Shown in pieces: positions 8,049 to 16,789 of a DNA stretch of 64,000 bases. Source of the stretch: Clostridiales bacterium (GTDB taxonomy: Bacteria; Bacillota; Clostridia; Christensenellales; Pumilibacteraceae); the NCBI GenBank assembly GCA_022511445.1, contig JAFLVE010000011.1, positions 100,678 to 164,677 of the forward strand, read 5' to 3'. How positions within the stretch are numbered: the stretch's first letter is position 1; the number at the start of each line of letters is the position of its first letter. The notes beneath the pieces are model-generated. The model ran no database searches, had not been told where the DNA came from, and worked only from the letters and a program-made list of their open reading frames with translations. Both the position numbers and the translations under genes were made by a program.

Positions 8049-8729
8049 ATGGAAAACACAACGCAAAAAAAGAGAATATTCATAGTCGAGGACGAACCGC
8101 AGATTTCGCGCTTTCTTCAGCTCGAATTCGAGCACGAAAACTACGATTGCACAATTTGCGGCGACGGTCGGGAGGCGCTTAAAATCGCGCTCGAAACCGA
8201 CTTCGATATTATAATACTCGACGTAATGCTACCGTCGCTTAACGGAATAGAGGTTTTAAGGCGGCTGCGCCAGGATAAACAGACGCCGGTAATAATTCTC
8301 ACTGCGCGCGATCAGGTGGTGGATAAAGTGACGGGGCTCGATATCGGCGCGGACGATTATATGACCAAGCCGTTTGCCATAGAGGAGCTTTTGGCGCGAG
8401 TGCGGAAGCACACAAAGCGCACCGCCGCGCCCGCGGTTGTGCTCTCGTGCGGTAAGCTGTCCGTTAACCCCGAGGCGCGCGTAGCAACGTACGACGGGCA
8501 CCAAATCGACCTTACCAAAAAGGAGTTCGATCTACTCGAATACCTTATGCGCAACCGTAATATCGTAGTCGGTAGAGAAAAGCTTCTCGACGCGGTTTGG
8601 GGCTTCGATTTTTACGGCAGTACCAACGTCGTGGACGTGTACGTTAGGTATCTGAGAAGCAAAATCGACGACGTTTACGGCGTTACGGTTATAGAAACCG
8701 TTCGCGGCGCAGGCTATGTAATAAGATGA
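8049..8729 (+). CDS. OmpR/PhoB-family response regulator
   Basis: 226 aa. The receiver domain has the acidic pocket (Glu14-Asp15-Glu16), phospho-acceptor Asp58 (ILDVMLP), Thr86 and Lys108 (MTKPFA). The C-terminal winged-helix domain (about 128-226) includes LTKKEFDLLEYLM and VDVYVRYLRSKI. Its stop overlaps the kinase start by 4 nt (ATGA), so the two form a coupled pair. The signal and target genes cannot be read from the sequence. Confidence 0.95.
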   Translation: MENTTQKKRIFIVEDEPQISRFLQLEFEHENYDCTICGDGREALKIALETDFDIIILDVMLPSLNGIEVLRRLRQDKQTPVIILTARDQVVDKVTGLDIGADDYMTKPFAIEELLARVRKHTKRTAAPAVVLSCGKLSVNPEARVATYDGHQIDLTKKEFDLLEYLMRNRNIVVGREKLLDAVWGFDFYGSTNVVDVYVRYLRSKIDDVYGVTVIETVRGAGYVIR

Positions 8730-10030
8730 CCGAGCTTGACGAAAATAAGGAAGCGCAGACCGATCCTGCGCCCCCGTCCCTTGGAGAAAAGAGCAGGGCG
8801 GTTGTAAGAGCTTTGGGCGAGGATAGGCACGAGGCCGTTTTCGACACGCTCAACGAGATTAAGAGCGAAAATAAAGGAAAGAAAAAGCGTAAACGCACTG
8901 CCGGCGAGATTGCGCTTTTGGTCGTTAAAATAATATTCTTCCCGATAACTCTTATCGTAATGGCGTTTAAGAGAATTTCGAGTCGGTTTAAAATAGGCAT
9001 AACCGCAAAGACGACGCTCGTTTTCGCGGTCATATTCGGCGTGATGCTCGTCACCTTTGCGGCGTTTATTCTTGCGAGCGTAGCCAATATAATCAATTCG
9101 GGCGAGGAGCTTACCGGCGCGTTTATGAGCCAGCTTGTCATAACCTCGGTCGTACTACTACTGTCGTTTATCGCGTTCGGCTCGGCGCTCGGCGGGCTTG
9201 CCAGCCAATACATGATGAGCCCCGTCCGAAAAATGAACGGGCGCATAAAGGAAATCTCGGACGAAAATATGTCGGCACGGCTCGACCCTGTCGACTCGCA
9301 GGACGAATTGAAGGAGCTGACGGAGCGAATAAACCACATGCTCGACACCATTCAGGAAGCGTTCGAGCGGCAGGAAAACTTTGTGTCCGACGCGTCGCAC
9401 GAGCTTAAAACTCCGCTTGCGGTAATTACGGGCTATGCGGATTTGCTTCGCCGTTGGGGAAAGGACGACCCCAAGGTGCTTAACGAGGCGGTGGAGGCTA
9501 TATCCCGCGAGAGCCAAAACATGAAGCGCATTGTGGAACAGCTTTTGTGGCTTGCAAAGCTCGGCGACTTTTCGCTTAACAATACGCAATTCAACCTTTA
9601 CGAAACGGTGTCCGATATAGTAGACGGATACCGTACCGTCAACATCAAGCACAAAATATCGCTTACGGGCGATATGTCTGTAACGCTCAACGCAGATAAA
9701 AACCTAATGACCGAGGCGATAAGAACGCTCGTCGACAACGCGATAAAGTACACTCCCGCCGACGGCGGTGAGATAAACATAGCGATAACCAAAGAGGATA
9801 ACGTCGTAGAGCTTTCCATTGCCGATAACGGTATAGGAATTTCCGACGACGATATAGAGCATATATTCGAAAGGTTTTACCGCTGCGACAAGGTTAGGGG
9901 TAGAGAATCGGGCTCGAGCGGACTCGGGCTTACCATATGTAAATCCATCGTCGATATGATGAACGGAAAAATCTCCGTAGTCTCAAAGCTCGGCGAGGGC
10001 AGCACGTTTACCATAAAGCTTTATCAGTAA
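8726..10030 (+). CDS. Sensor histidine kinase, three predicted membrane segments, almost no extracellular domain
   Basis: 434 aa. A charged N-terminal tail of about 60 residues precedes hydrophobic segments near 62-82, 97-122 and 136-160. The loops between them are only about 14 residues, so there is no sizeable external sensor domain; it probably senses within the membrane. A HAMP-like stretch follows, then HisKA with His225 (SDASHELKTPLA) and HATPase_c with N box LVDNAIKYTP, G1 DNGIGI and G2 GSSGLGL. The partner is the regulator at 8049. Confidence 0.94.
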   Translation: MTELDENKEAQTDPAPPSLGEKSRAVVRALGEDRHEAVFDTLNEIKSENKGKKKRKRTAGEIALLVVKIIFFPITLIVMAFKRISSRFKIGITAKTTLVFAVIFGVMLVTFAAFILASVANIINSGEELTGAFMSQLVITSVVLLLSFIAFGSALGGLASQYMMSPVRKMNGRIKEISDENMSARLDPVDSQDELKELTERINHMLDTIQEAFERQENFVSDASHELKTPLAVITGYADLLRRWGKDDPKVLNEAVEAISRESQNMKRIVEQLLWLAKLGDFSLNNTQFNLYETVSDIVDGYRTVNIKHKISLTGDMSVTLNADKNLMTEAIRTLVDNAIKYTPADGGEINIAITKEDNVVELSIADNGIGISDDDIEHIFERFYRCDKVRGRESGSSGLGLTICKSIVDMMNGKISVVSKLGEGSTFTIKLYQ

Positions 10031-10142
10031 ATAATTATATTTGCCTTGCGGCAAGCGATATTTCGCATCGCGAAGTTACGAAAAGCGTAATATCGTTTTT
10101 TGCGCGTTTCATAAGGCGGACAAGTCCCTCATATAATACAAT

Positions 10143-10400
10143 ATGGACAAGTTCGCTGAAGGGATTCTTTGTATCGTCGCCGCCGTGGCGCTTATCGGCG
10201 TTACGGCATGGGTTATGCATCTTAAAATGCCGCGCGGTATGAAGCTTATCGTAAACTCGCTTGCGGGCGGCGCGCTCGTTGCGGGGCTTTCGGCGTTTAA
10301 CATTATCACTCTGCCGTTTAACGCGCTTACCGCCGCGCTTGTCGGAGTATTCGGACTTCCCGGCGCGGGAGTCGTCGTCGCCGCGGCGTTGGTGTTGTAG
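10143..10400 (+). CDS. BofA-family membrane protein (pro-sigma-K processing inhibitor family)
   Basis: 85 aa, two hydrophobic segments. The C-terminal half follows the BofA pattern: LIVNSLAGG, then LPFNALTAALVGVFGLPG. In Bacillus BofA anchors the complex that holds back SpoIVFB protease and so sigma-K activation in the mother cell; homologues also occur in Clostridia that lack the rest of that pathway. No ribosome binding site precedes ATG 10143, but TATAAT sits at 10132-10137, only 5 nt upstream, so the mRNA may be leaderless; no good -35 is visible. It lies alone between the kinase and proS. Confidence 0.75.
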   Translation: MDKFAEGILCIVAAVALIGVTAWVMHLKMPRGMKLIVNSLAGGALVAGLSAFNIITLPFNALTAALVGVFGLPGAGVVVAAALVL

Positions 10401-10436
10401 CAAATATAATAGTATCGAGATTGCGAGTAAAAAAAC

Positions 10437-10465
10437 TTGACTGATTTTTGTTCGTGTGATAAAAT
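10437..10465 (+). promoter_or_regulatory. Promoter of proS
   Basis: TTGACT (10437-10442), 17 nt, TAAAAT (10460-10465). It rules out translation from the in-frame ATG at 10456. Confidence 0.82.
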
Positions 10466-10494
10466 TCATACAAAATTTATTGCGGAGAAAAATC

Positions 10495-11937
10495 ATGGCA
10501 GGAGCGGACAGGTTCGTTAACCAAATAGCCGACATTAACACCGATTATACCAAGTGGTATACCGACGTGTGCATTAAATCGGAGCTGTGCGATTACGGCC
10601 CTGTAAAGGGCACAATGGTGTTCAGACCGTACGGCTACGCCATTTGGGAGAACATTCAGCGCGAAGCGGATAAGCGTTTTAAAGCGCACGGCGTTGTTAA
10701 CGCGTATTTCCCCATGCTTATCCCTATGTCGTTTTTAACGCGGGAGGCGGAGCACGTGGAGGGTTTTGCGCCCGAGGTTGCAACCGTCACTCACGTGGGT
10801 GAAACGGAGCTGTCCGAAAAGCTCGTTTTGCGCCCGACCTCGGAGACCGTTATCGGCAATATGTACAGCAAGTGGATAGGCTCGTACCGCGACCTTCCGC
10901 TTAAGCTGAATCAATGGGCAAACGTCGTACGCTGGGAAAAAACCACGCGCCCCTTCCTCCGCACGAGCGAGTTTCTTTGGCAGGAGGGGCACACCGCGTT
11001 TGCAACGGGCGAGGAGGCTAATAACGACGCGCTCGAAATGATGGAAGTCTACAAGGACATCGCAAACAACGTTTTGTGTCTGCCTGTTTTGACAGGTAAA
11101 AAATCGGAAAAGGAAAAGTTTGCGGGCGCCGTCGCCACCTACGGAATGGAAGCGATGATGAAGGACGGAAAGAGTCTTCAGGCGGGCACTACGCACTACC
11201 TCGGCGACAACTTCGCAAAGGCGTTCGACATTAAGTTTTTGGACAGCGACGGAACGCACAAGTACGTGTATCAAGCGTCCTGGGGCGTTTCCACGCGGCT
11301 TATAGGCGCGATAATCATGGCTCACGGCGACGAGCGCGGGCTGTGCCTGCCGCCCGTCGTAGCGCCTATACAGGCGGTTGTTATACCTATCGGCGCGGCT
11401 AAAAATCCCGCGGTCGCGGAAAAAACCGCAGAGATTTACAAGTCGCTCGAAAAGGCGGGGATAAGGGCGCACCTCGACGAGCGCGACCTTTCGCCCGGGT
11501 TTAAGTTTAACCATTGGGAGCTTCGCGGCGTGCCGGTAAGAATAGAGCTCGGCGGGCGCGATCTCGAGGCGGGGGTTGTAACGGTCTGCCGCAGAGACAC
11601 CGGCGAAAAGATTACGCTCCCCATCGGCGACGTGCTTAAGAATACCAAAAAGCTTCTTAAAGATATCGCAAAGAACATGCTTCGTAAAGCCGACGAGTTT
11701 ACAAAGTCGCACATTGCGGAAGTTAAGGACATGGAGGAAATGGGTCGAGCGCTCGACGGCGGAAACTTCTGCGACGCTTATTGGTGCGGGGAAGAGGAGT
11801 GCGAGGACAAAATCAAGCAGGAATATTCCGCAACGACGAGGGTGTTCCACTCCGACCAAAAGCACGTTCACGAGCACACCTGTGTGTGCTGCGGCAAAAA
11901 GGCGAAGCACAGAATCTACTTCGCAAGAGCGTATTGA
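10495..11937 (+). CDS. proS: Prolyl-tRNA synthetase, archaeal/eukaryote type (ProS type 3)
   Basis: 480 aa class II synthetase that charges tRNA-Pro. Class II motif 2 is visible around NVVRWEKTTRPFLRTSEFLW, and motif 3 around GVSTRLIGAIIMAHGD. There is no inserted editing domain of the bacterial-type ProS. Instead the C-terminal domain typical of the archaeal/eukaryal form is present, with a cysteine cluster CVCCGKK and the aromatic C-terminus IYFARAY. The start at 10495 follows TGCGGAGA; an in-frame ATG at 10456 lies within the promoter and is rejected. It is transcribed alone. Confidence 0.96.
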   Translation: MAGADRFVNQIADINTDYTKWYTDVCIKSELCDYGPVKGTMVFRPYGYAIWENIQREADKRFKAHGVVNAYFPMLIPMSFLTREAEHVEGFAPEVATVTHVGETELSEKLVLRPTSETVIGNMYSKWIGSYRDLPLKLNQWANVVRWEKTTRPFLRTSEFLWQEGHTAFATGEEANNDALEMMEVYKDIANNVLCLPVLTGKKSEKEKFAGAVATYGMEAMMKDGKSLQAGTTHYLGDNFAKAFDIKFLDSDGTHKYVYQASWGVSTRLIGAIIMAHGDERGLCLPPVVAPIQAVVIPIGAAKNPAVAEKTAEIYKSLEKAGIRAHLDERDLSPGFKFNHWELRGVPVRIELGGRDLEAGVVTVCRRDTGEKITLPIGDVLKNTKKLLKDIAKNMLRKADEFTKSHIAEVKDMEEMGRALDGGNFCDAYWCGEEECEDKIKQEYSATTRVFHSDQKHVHEHTCVCCGKKAKHRIYFARAY

Positions 11938-11964
11938 TAAAACGGAACAAAAAACCGCATAACA

Positions 11965-12000
11965 AAAGCGGCTTCGAATAATCGGAGCCGCTTTATTATT
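11965..12000. terminator. Bidirectional terminator between proS and the DUF2188 gene
   Basis: AAAGCGGCT (11965-11973) pairs with AGCCGCTTT (11986-11994), with A and T runs on the two sides, between convergent genes. Confidence 0.8.
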
Positions 12001-12008
12001 TGAGGAGT

Positions 12009-12980
12009 TTATACTTTTTGGAACTTGCCGTCTTTTTTGTGGACGACGAGCTGGGCCTCAAGTCTGCGCGCAAGATCCTTGCCGAGCGAGAGCGCCTCCT
12101 GCTTGGTTGCCACTCTTCTGTAAGTTCTGTCCGAATCGGACCTTGTTATAACCCAATTGCCCTTGTTGTGGTCGTACTTAACCTTGACCTTGATTGCGGA
12201 CGACTCGTCGCCGAACTCGTCGTCAACCTCCACGTCGTCGTCATCCGCGGGCTTTGCGGCAGGCTTAGCGGCGGCGGCAACCTTGGGCACGAGCTTAACG
12301 CTGGGATCGGCCTTGGGTGCGGACTTTGTCTTTTTGGAAGAGCTTTGAGCGGTGGAAGCCGCGCCTTTAAGCGATTCGTTTTCGGCGGCGAGGCGCTCGT
12401 TGTCGGACTTGAGCTTTATATTCTCACGCGTAAGCTCGATGTTTTCGTTAAGGAGACGGTCGCTGTTTCCGGCGGCGCTGTCCGTGCGAAGCTTAATCTC
12501 GTTTTCGAGCTGTTTGTTTTCCGTTTCGAGATTGGAGCACTTTTGAGTAAGCTCTTCGTTTTCTTTCTTGAGCTTTGCGATTTCCTCGGCGCCGTCGCCT
12601 TCGACGGGCGCGCCGCTCTTTGCCTGTTCAAGCTCGGCGGTAAGCTCGTCGATTTTCTGCTGTTTTTCGACCACCTCGTGATTGAGACTGTCTACCGCGG
12701 CGGACAGGTTGTTGCACCTTTCGGTAAGCTCGGCGTCGGTAGCGGGCTCGCCCTCGGACTGAGGTTTAGCCGCAGAAGCCGCTTCCAAGTCTTGTTTGTG
12801 CTTTTCCTCGAGCTCGCGAATGGCGTTTCTGTGCTTTGCGCTTTTAACCGCCAAGACGATTATCAAGATTATTGCAAGGATAAAAAGAAGTACAAGCGCT
12901 CCCAAAAGGACGGGCAAAAACTGTATCAGCAGATCGGTAATCTCTTCGGGAAGCAGTTCACTGAAATCGAATGAAGACAT
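12009..12980 (-). CDS. Membrane-anchored coiled-coil protein with C-terminal DUF2188 domain
   Basis: 323 aa. A membrane segment lies near residues 18-47 (LPVLLGALVLLFILAIILIIVLAV). A long coiled coil of Glu/Lys/Leu heptads covers about 50-225, followed by an Ala/Pro/Lys and Asp-rich linker. The last ~60 residues (VKVKYDHNKGNWVITR... to ...AQLVVHKKDGKFQKV) match the DUF2188 pattern, a small domain of unknown function. The start follows CGGAGG and has its own consensus promoter. A structural or tethering role at the membrane is plausible but unproven. Confidence 0.85.
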   Translation of the reverse strand: MSSFDFSELLPEEITDLLIQFLPVLLGALVLLFILAIILIIVLAVKSAKHRNAIRELEEKHKQDLEAASAAKPQSEGEPATDAELTERCNNLSAAVDSLNHEVVEKQQKIDELTAELEQAKSGAPVEGDGAEEIAKLKKENEELTQKCSNLETENKQLENEIKLRTDSAAGNSDRLLNENIELTRENIKLKSDNERLAAENESLKGAASTAQSSSKKTKSAPKADPSVKLVPKVAAAAKPAAKPADDDDVEVDDEFGDESSAIKVKVKYDHNKGNWVITRSDSDRTYRRVATKQEALSLGKDLARRLEAQLVVHKKDGKFQKV

Positions 12981-13010
12981 AATTTCCTCCGTTTGTTTAT
13001 AATTTCTTAT

Positions 13011-13039
13011 ATTATAACATGTGTATAAATATTTGTCAA
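13011..13039 (-). promoter_or_regulatory. Promoter of the DUF2188 gene
   Basis: Minus strand TTGACA (13039-13034), 17 nt, TATAAT (13016-13011). Confidence 0.87.
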
Positions 13040-13092
13040 TAAGGATAAAAAAATTTTGGAACGGTTTTGAGATGCTCCGGAGCGCGACTCGC

Positions 13093-13121
13093 TTGACAAA
13101 TCCGCCGCGTTACTCTATATT
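13093..13121 (+). promoter_or_regulatory. Promoter of metK
   Basis: TTGACA (13093-13098), 17 nt, TATATT (13116-13121). The leader to ATG 13160 is under 40 nt, so there is no room for a SAM riboswitch. Confidence 0.85.
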
Positions 13122-13159
13122 ATATACGTTAATCTACGGCGTAAGAACGGGAGGACGAA

Positions 13160-14323
13160 ATGAATAGAATAGTATCGTCGGAGAGCGTAACGGAAGGACA
13201 TCCCGACAAGGTGTGCGACTACATAGCGGACTGCATACTCGACGCGGCGCTCGAAAAGGACGAGTACAGCAAAATTGCGTGCGAGGTTGCTTGCGCGACC
13301 GGACTTACTATGGTGCTCGGCGAGTTCAATACGGCTACCGATTTTATCGACGTGCAAAAAATAGCGCGCGACGCCATTGCCGAAATAGGCTACCTCGACC
13401 CCGAGCTCGGCTTTGACGCGCGTACCTGCGCCGTCCTCAGCGCGATTAACGAGCAGTCGCCCGATATTGCAATAGGCGTCGACCGCTCCCTGGAGGCGCG
13501 CGAAAAATCCAAGGATAAATTCGATTCTATCGGCGCGGGCGATCAGGGAATGATGTTCGGCTACGCTTGCTCGGAGACGGAGGAGCTTATGCCCATGCCG
13601 ATAACGCTTGCCCACAAGCTTACACGCACTCTTGCCGAGTGCAGAAAGTCGGGCGAGCTTCCTTTCCTCCGTCCCGACGGAAAGGCGATGGTCTCTCTCG
13701 AATACGACGGTGATAAGCCCGTTAAGGTGACAACCGTAGTTCTTTCCGCGCAGCATACGCCCGACGTTAAGGACAAAACTCTGCGCGACGGAATAGTAGA
13801 CTGTGTAATTAAGCGCGCCATACCGCAAGAGCTTCTCGGCGGCGCGGAAATACTTATAAACCCCACGGGCAGGTTTGTTATAGGCGGCCCTGCGGGCGAT
13901 ACGGGCGTCACCGGCAGAAAGATTATAGTAGATACCTACGGCGGGGCGATAGCGCACGGAGGCGGCGCGTTTTCGGGTAAGGACGCGTCCAAGGTGGACC
14001 GCTCCGCGTCGTATTACGCGCGGTACGTGTGCAAAAACATAGTGGCGGCGGGGCTTTGCAAAAAGGTTCTTTTGCAGGTCGGCTACGCGATAGGCAAGGC
14101 GCGCCCCGTGTCTCTTTTTGTCGATTCGTACGGCACGGGCGACGACGACAGAATTCTCGAGGCGGTCAAAAAGGTTTTCGATTTCCGCCCCGCGGCAATA
14201 ATAGAAAAACTCGGCTTAAGAAAGCCTATATTCAAAACGACGACGGACTACGGTCACTTCGGAAAGAGCTACCTCGCGTGGGAAAAGCTCGACAGCGTGG
14301 ACAAGCTTAAGGCGGTGTATTGA
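13160..14323 (+). CDS. metK: S-adenosylmethionine synthetase
   Basis: 387 aa, usual length. It makes S-adenosylmethionine from methionine and ATP. The N-terminal ATP site [12 protein letters not shown], the [12 protein letters not shown] hexapeptide region, the P-loop-like GGGAFSGKD and [10 protein letters not shown] are all intact. ATG follows GGGAGG. The recD2 start overlaps its stop codon, so the two are cotranscribed although functionally unrelated. Confidence 0.97.
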   Translation: MNRIVSSESVTEGHPDKVCDYIADCILDAALEKDEYSKIACEVACATGLTMVLGEFNTATDFIDVQKIARDAIAEIGYLDPELGFDARTCAVLSAINEQSPDIAIGVDRSLEAREKSKDKFDSIGAGDQGMMFGYACSETEELMPMPITLAHKLTRTLAECRKSGELPFLRPDGKAMVSLEYDGDKPVKVTTVVLSAQHTPDVKDKTLRDGIVDCVIKRAIPQELLGGAEILINPTGRFVIGGPAGDTGVTGRKIIVDTYGGAIAHGGGAFSGKDASKVDRSASYYARYVCKNIVAAGLCKKVLLQVGYAIGKARPVSLFVDSYGTGDDDRILEAVKKVFDFRPAAIIEKLGLRKPIFKTTTDYGHFGKSYLAWEKLDSVDKLKAVY

Positions 14324-16497
14324 TATTGGAGCGCATTGCCGGCACGGTAGAAGAAATTCGCTTCCGTAACGACGAAAACGGTTATACCGTGCTCGTAATC
14401 GACGATAACGGCGATATGGTCGTTGCGGCGGGGCTGCTCCCCACCGTTGCGGAAGGGGATTGCTTGGAGCTCGAGGGGGAGTTTGTAATCCATCCTCGCT
14501 TCGGCACGCAGTTTAAGGTGGAGCGCGCGTCGGTAACCCAGCCCAAAACGATGTACGGTATTATGAAGTTTCTCTCCTCGGGGCTTATCGACGGCGTTGG
14601 GGAAAAGACCGCGGCGCGCATTGTCGACATGTTCGGCTTCGACACGATAGAAGTTATAACGAAGTCGCCCGAGGCGCTAACTCGCGTTAAGGGCATTAGC
14701 GCCGCCAAAGCGAAGAAAATTTCCGAGCAGTTCGAGTCGGTGCGGTTGGAACGCGAAACCGCTATGTTTTTGGCGGGGTACGGTATTTCGGTCAACCTCG
14801 CGATGAAGCTTTACGCAATCTACGGCGGGGCGACGATAGATACGGTTAAATCCGACCCGTACGTCCTTGTGGAGGACGTGGACGGCGTTGGATTTTTGAC
14901 CGCAGACAAAATAGCGCAGTCTATGGGAATAAGACCCGACTCGGAGTTCAGACTCCGCGCCGGGCTTTTGTACGCGCTTAAAAGCGCCTGCGAAAAAGAG
15001 GGCGACACCTATCTTCCCAACGAAAAGCTGTTCGAGCGCGCAAAGGCGATTCTCGGCGAGGAGAACTGCGAATTTCTTTCGACCGTGCTCGATAAGCTGT
15101 TAGTAGAGCGCAAGGTCGTAATCCCGTTCGAGGGCGCTATTATGGACAGCCGCTACCACAAGACAGAAAAGACCGCCGCGGTGCGCATAGTAAAGCGCGT
15201 CGACGAGGCGGGGTTTTTCGCGGGCAATATAGACGAGATTATAGACAGGTTCGAGCGCACTAACAATATCACCCTGCACGAAAAACAGCGCGAGGCGGTG
15301 TCCTACGCCGTTAAAAGCGGTGTGTCGGTTATTACCGGCGGACCGGGCACGGGCAAAACAACCATAATTAATTGCATACTTTTCGTACTCGATTTTTTGA
15401 ACTGCTCGTCGATTCTCCTTGCGCCTACCGGCCGCGCCGCAAAGCGCATGACCGAAGGTTGCAACAGGGAGGCGTCCACAATTCACCGTGCAATCCTCTC
15501 TCTTACGGAGGGCGAAAAGCTGAGCGCGGGCGCCGTCATTGTCGACGAGTTTTCCATGGTCGATATTTTTCTTTTCAACATGCTTCTCGGCGCGGTGGCG
15601 GATACCGCCAAGCTTATTATAGTGGGCGACTCCGATCAGCTCCCGTCCGTGGGCGCGGGTAACGTGCTCCGCGATATAATATCGAGCAAGCTCGTGCCGG
15701 TAACTCGGCTCAGCTATATTTACAGACAGTCGCAGACAAGCCGAATTGCCGTAAACGCGCACGCCATTAACAACGGCGAGATGCCCGACCTATCCGCGCG
15801 CGACGGCGACTTCTTTTTCTTTAAGCAGGGCAGCCCCGCGGAGGTTGCCAATATGACGGTGGAGCTTGCGACAAAACGCATAACCGACTATTCGGGAATC
15901 GACCCGTCCCGCATTCAGGTTATAGCCGCGCTTAAGGCGGGCGTTGCGGGAGTTAATAACCTTAACCAAAGATTGCAAGCCGCGCTTAACGGGTCGAGCA
16001 AGGTAAAAACGACTGTCGGCGATATTAATTTTTTCGTGGGCGACAGAGTTATGCATACCGTAAACAACTACGAACTTACCTGGCGGCGGGGCTCGATAGA
16101 GGGCGAGGGCGTGTTCAACGGCGATATCGGCATTGTGGAGCACATAATGCCGACGGGCGAGATAGAGGTTTTGTTTGAGGACGGGCGGCGCGTAACGTAT
16201 AGCGGCGAAAATAAACGCCAGCTTATTTTGTCGTACGCCGTGACCGTGCATAAAAGTCAGGGCTGCGAATTTGACGCGATTGTAATGCCGATAGTAAGCG
16301 GACCTTACGTTATTATGACGCGCAACCTTTTGTATACCGCGATAACCCGCGCCAAAAGAATGGCGGTGCTCGTCGGCGACCGCGACGATATACGGCGTAT
16401 GGTTAATAACAACTACGTAGCGGAAAGATACTCCGCGCTCGATATTTTTATCGCCGACGCCAAAAGCGGAATGCGAAGGCTTTTCGGCGATTGCTAA
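14320..16497 (+). CDS. recD2: RecD2-type ATP-dependent DNA helicase
   Basis: 725 aa SF1B helicase (RecD2/TraA subfamily), a 5'-3' helicase in DNA repair that acts without RecBC. The N-terminal OB-like domain is followed by helix-hairpin-helix segments ([42 protein letters not shown]). Walker A is [11 protein letters not shown], Walker B VDEFSMVD; motif [16 protein letters not shown] and the C-terminal [11 protein letters not shown] and YTAITRAK are present. The start is probably TTG 14320, overlapping the metK stop, with AAGGCGG upstream; TTG 14326 is an alternative. It is slightly short for the family. Confidence 0.94.
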   Translation: MILERIAGTVEEIRFRNDENGYTVLVIDDNGDMVVAAGLLPTVAEGDCLELEGEFVIHPRFGTQFKVERASVTQPKTMYGIMKFLSSGLIDGVGEKTAARIVDMFGFDTIEVITKSPEALTRVKGISAAKAKKISEQFESVRLERETAMFLAGYGISVNLAMKLYAIYGGATIDTVKSDPYVLVEDVDGVGFLTADKIAQSMGIRPDSEFRLRAGLLYALKSACEKEGDTYLPNEKLFERAKAILGEENCEFLSTVLDKLLVERKVVIPFEGAIMDSRYHKTEKTAAVRIVKRVDEAGFFAGNIDEIIDRFERTNNITLHEKQREAVSYAVKSGVSVITGGPGTGKTTIINCILFVLDFLNCSSILLAPTGRAAKRMTEGCNREASTIHRAILSLTEGEKLSAGAVIVDEFSMVDIFLFNMLLGAVADTAKLIIVGDSDQLPSVGAGNVLRDIISSKLVPVTRLSYIYRQSQTSRIAVNAHAINNGEMPDLSARDGDFFFFKQGSPAEVANMTVELATKRITDYSGIDPSRIQVIAALKAGVAGVNNLNQRLQAALNGSSKVKTTVGDINFFVGDRVMHTVNNYELTWRRGSIEGEGVFNGDIGIVEHIMPTGEIEVLFEDGRRVTYSGENKRQLILSYAVTVHKSQGCEFDAIVMPIVSGPYVIMTRNLLYTAITRAKRMAVLVGDRDDIRRMVNNNYVAERYSALDIFIADAKSGMRRLFGDC

Positions 16498-16568
16498 AGA
16501 GCGGGGAAAACCGTTCCGTTTTGCAGTTTGGTTATGTTGTGAGTTGCTTATCCGTGTGTCAATTATAA

Positions 16569-16597
16569 TTGACAAAATCGTGAGTATGGTATATACT
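16569..16597 (+). promoter_or_regulatory. Promoter of the fhs-glnS operon
   Basis: TTGACA (16569-16574), 17 nt, TATACT (16592-16597). It leaves a leader of about 185 nt before fhs. Confidence 0.82.
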
Positions 16598-16613
16598 TAG
16601 TGCGGAGCAAAAA

Positions 16614-16649
16614 ATGTATGTGCGGTCGATAAATAAAAATAATTCTTAA
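16614..16649 (+). CDS. Possible 11-codon leader ORF upstream of fhs
   Basis: ATG 16614 follows GCGGAG at 6-nt spacing and encodes MYVRSINKNNS, ending in TAA. A weak AAGC/GCTT stem and a T7 run follow (about 16650-16676). The layout recalls a translational attenuator, but the peptide has no clear regulatory codon run. The rest of the leader to 16789 shows no gene and no riboswitch I recognise. Confidence 0.3.
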   Translation: MYVRSINKNNS

Positions 16650-16789
16650 AGCGCGCGAAGCTTAGTGTTTTTTTACTTGCACAGGCGAATGAATCCGCGC
16701 TATTTTCTTTTTTGTTTACAAAAATGCCCGACATTTAAGTTTTGTTAATCGGCGCAAAAAGCGCTTAAAATAAATCAAAAGGAGTACAC

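Noticed and set aside
6717..8135. 472-aa open frame on the minus strand
   Set aside because: It is antisense to pyruvate kinase, whose motifs are complete; composition is that of a shadow frame.
12000..12974. 324-aa open frame on the plus strand opposite the DUF2188 gene
   Set aside because: The minus-strand gene has a consensus promoter, GGAGG site, membrane segment, coiled coil and DUF2188; the plus frame has none and starts inside a terminator.
13122..13159. SAM riboswitch before metK
   Set aside because: The leader is under 40 nt, too short for any SAM riboswitch class.
16498..16789. Tetrahydrofolate riboswitch upstream of fhs
   Set aside because: I could not find the conserved THF-I/II cores or the long-range pairing in the leader.
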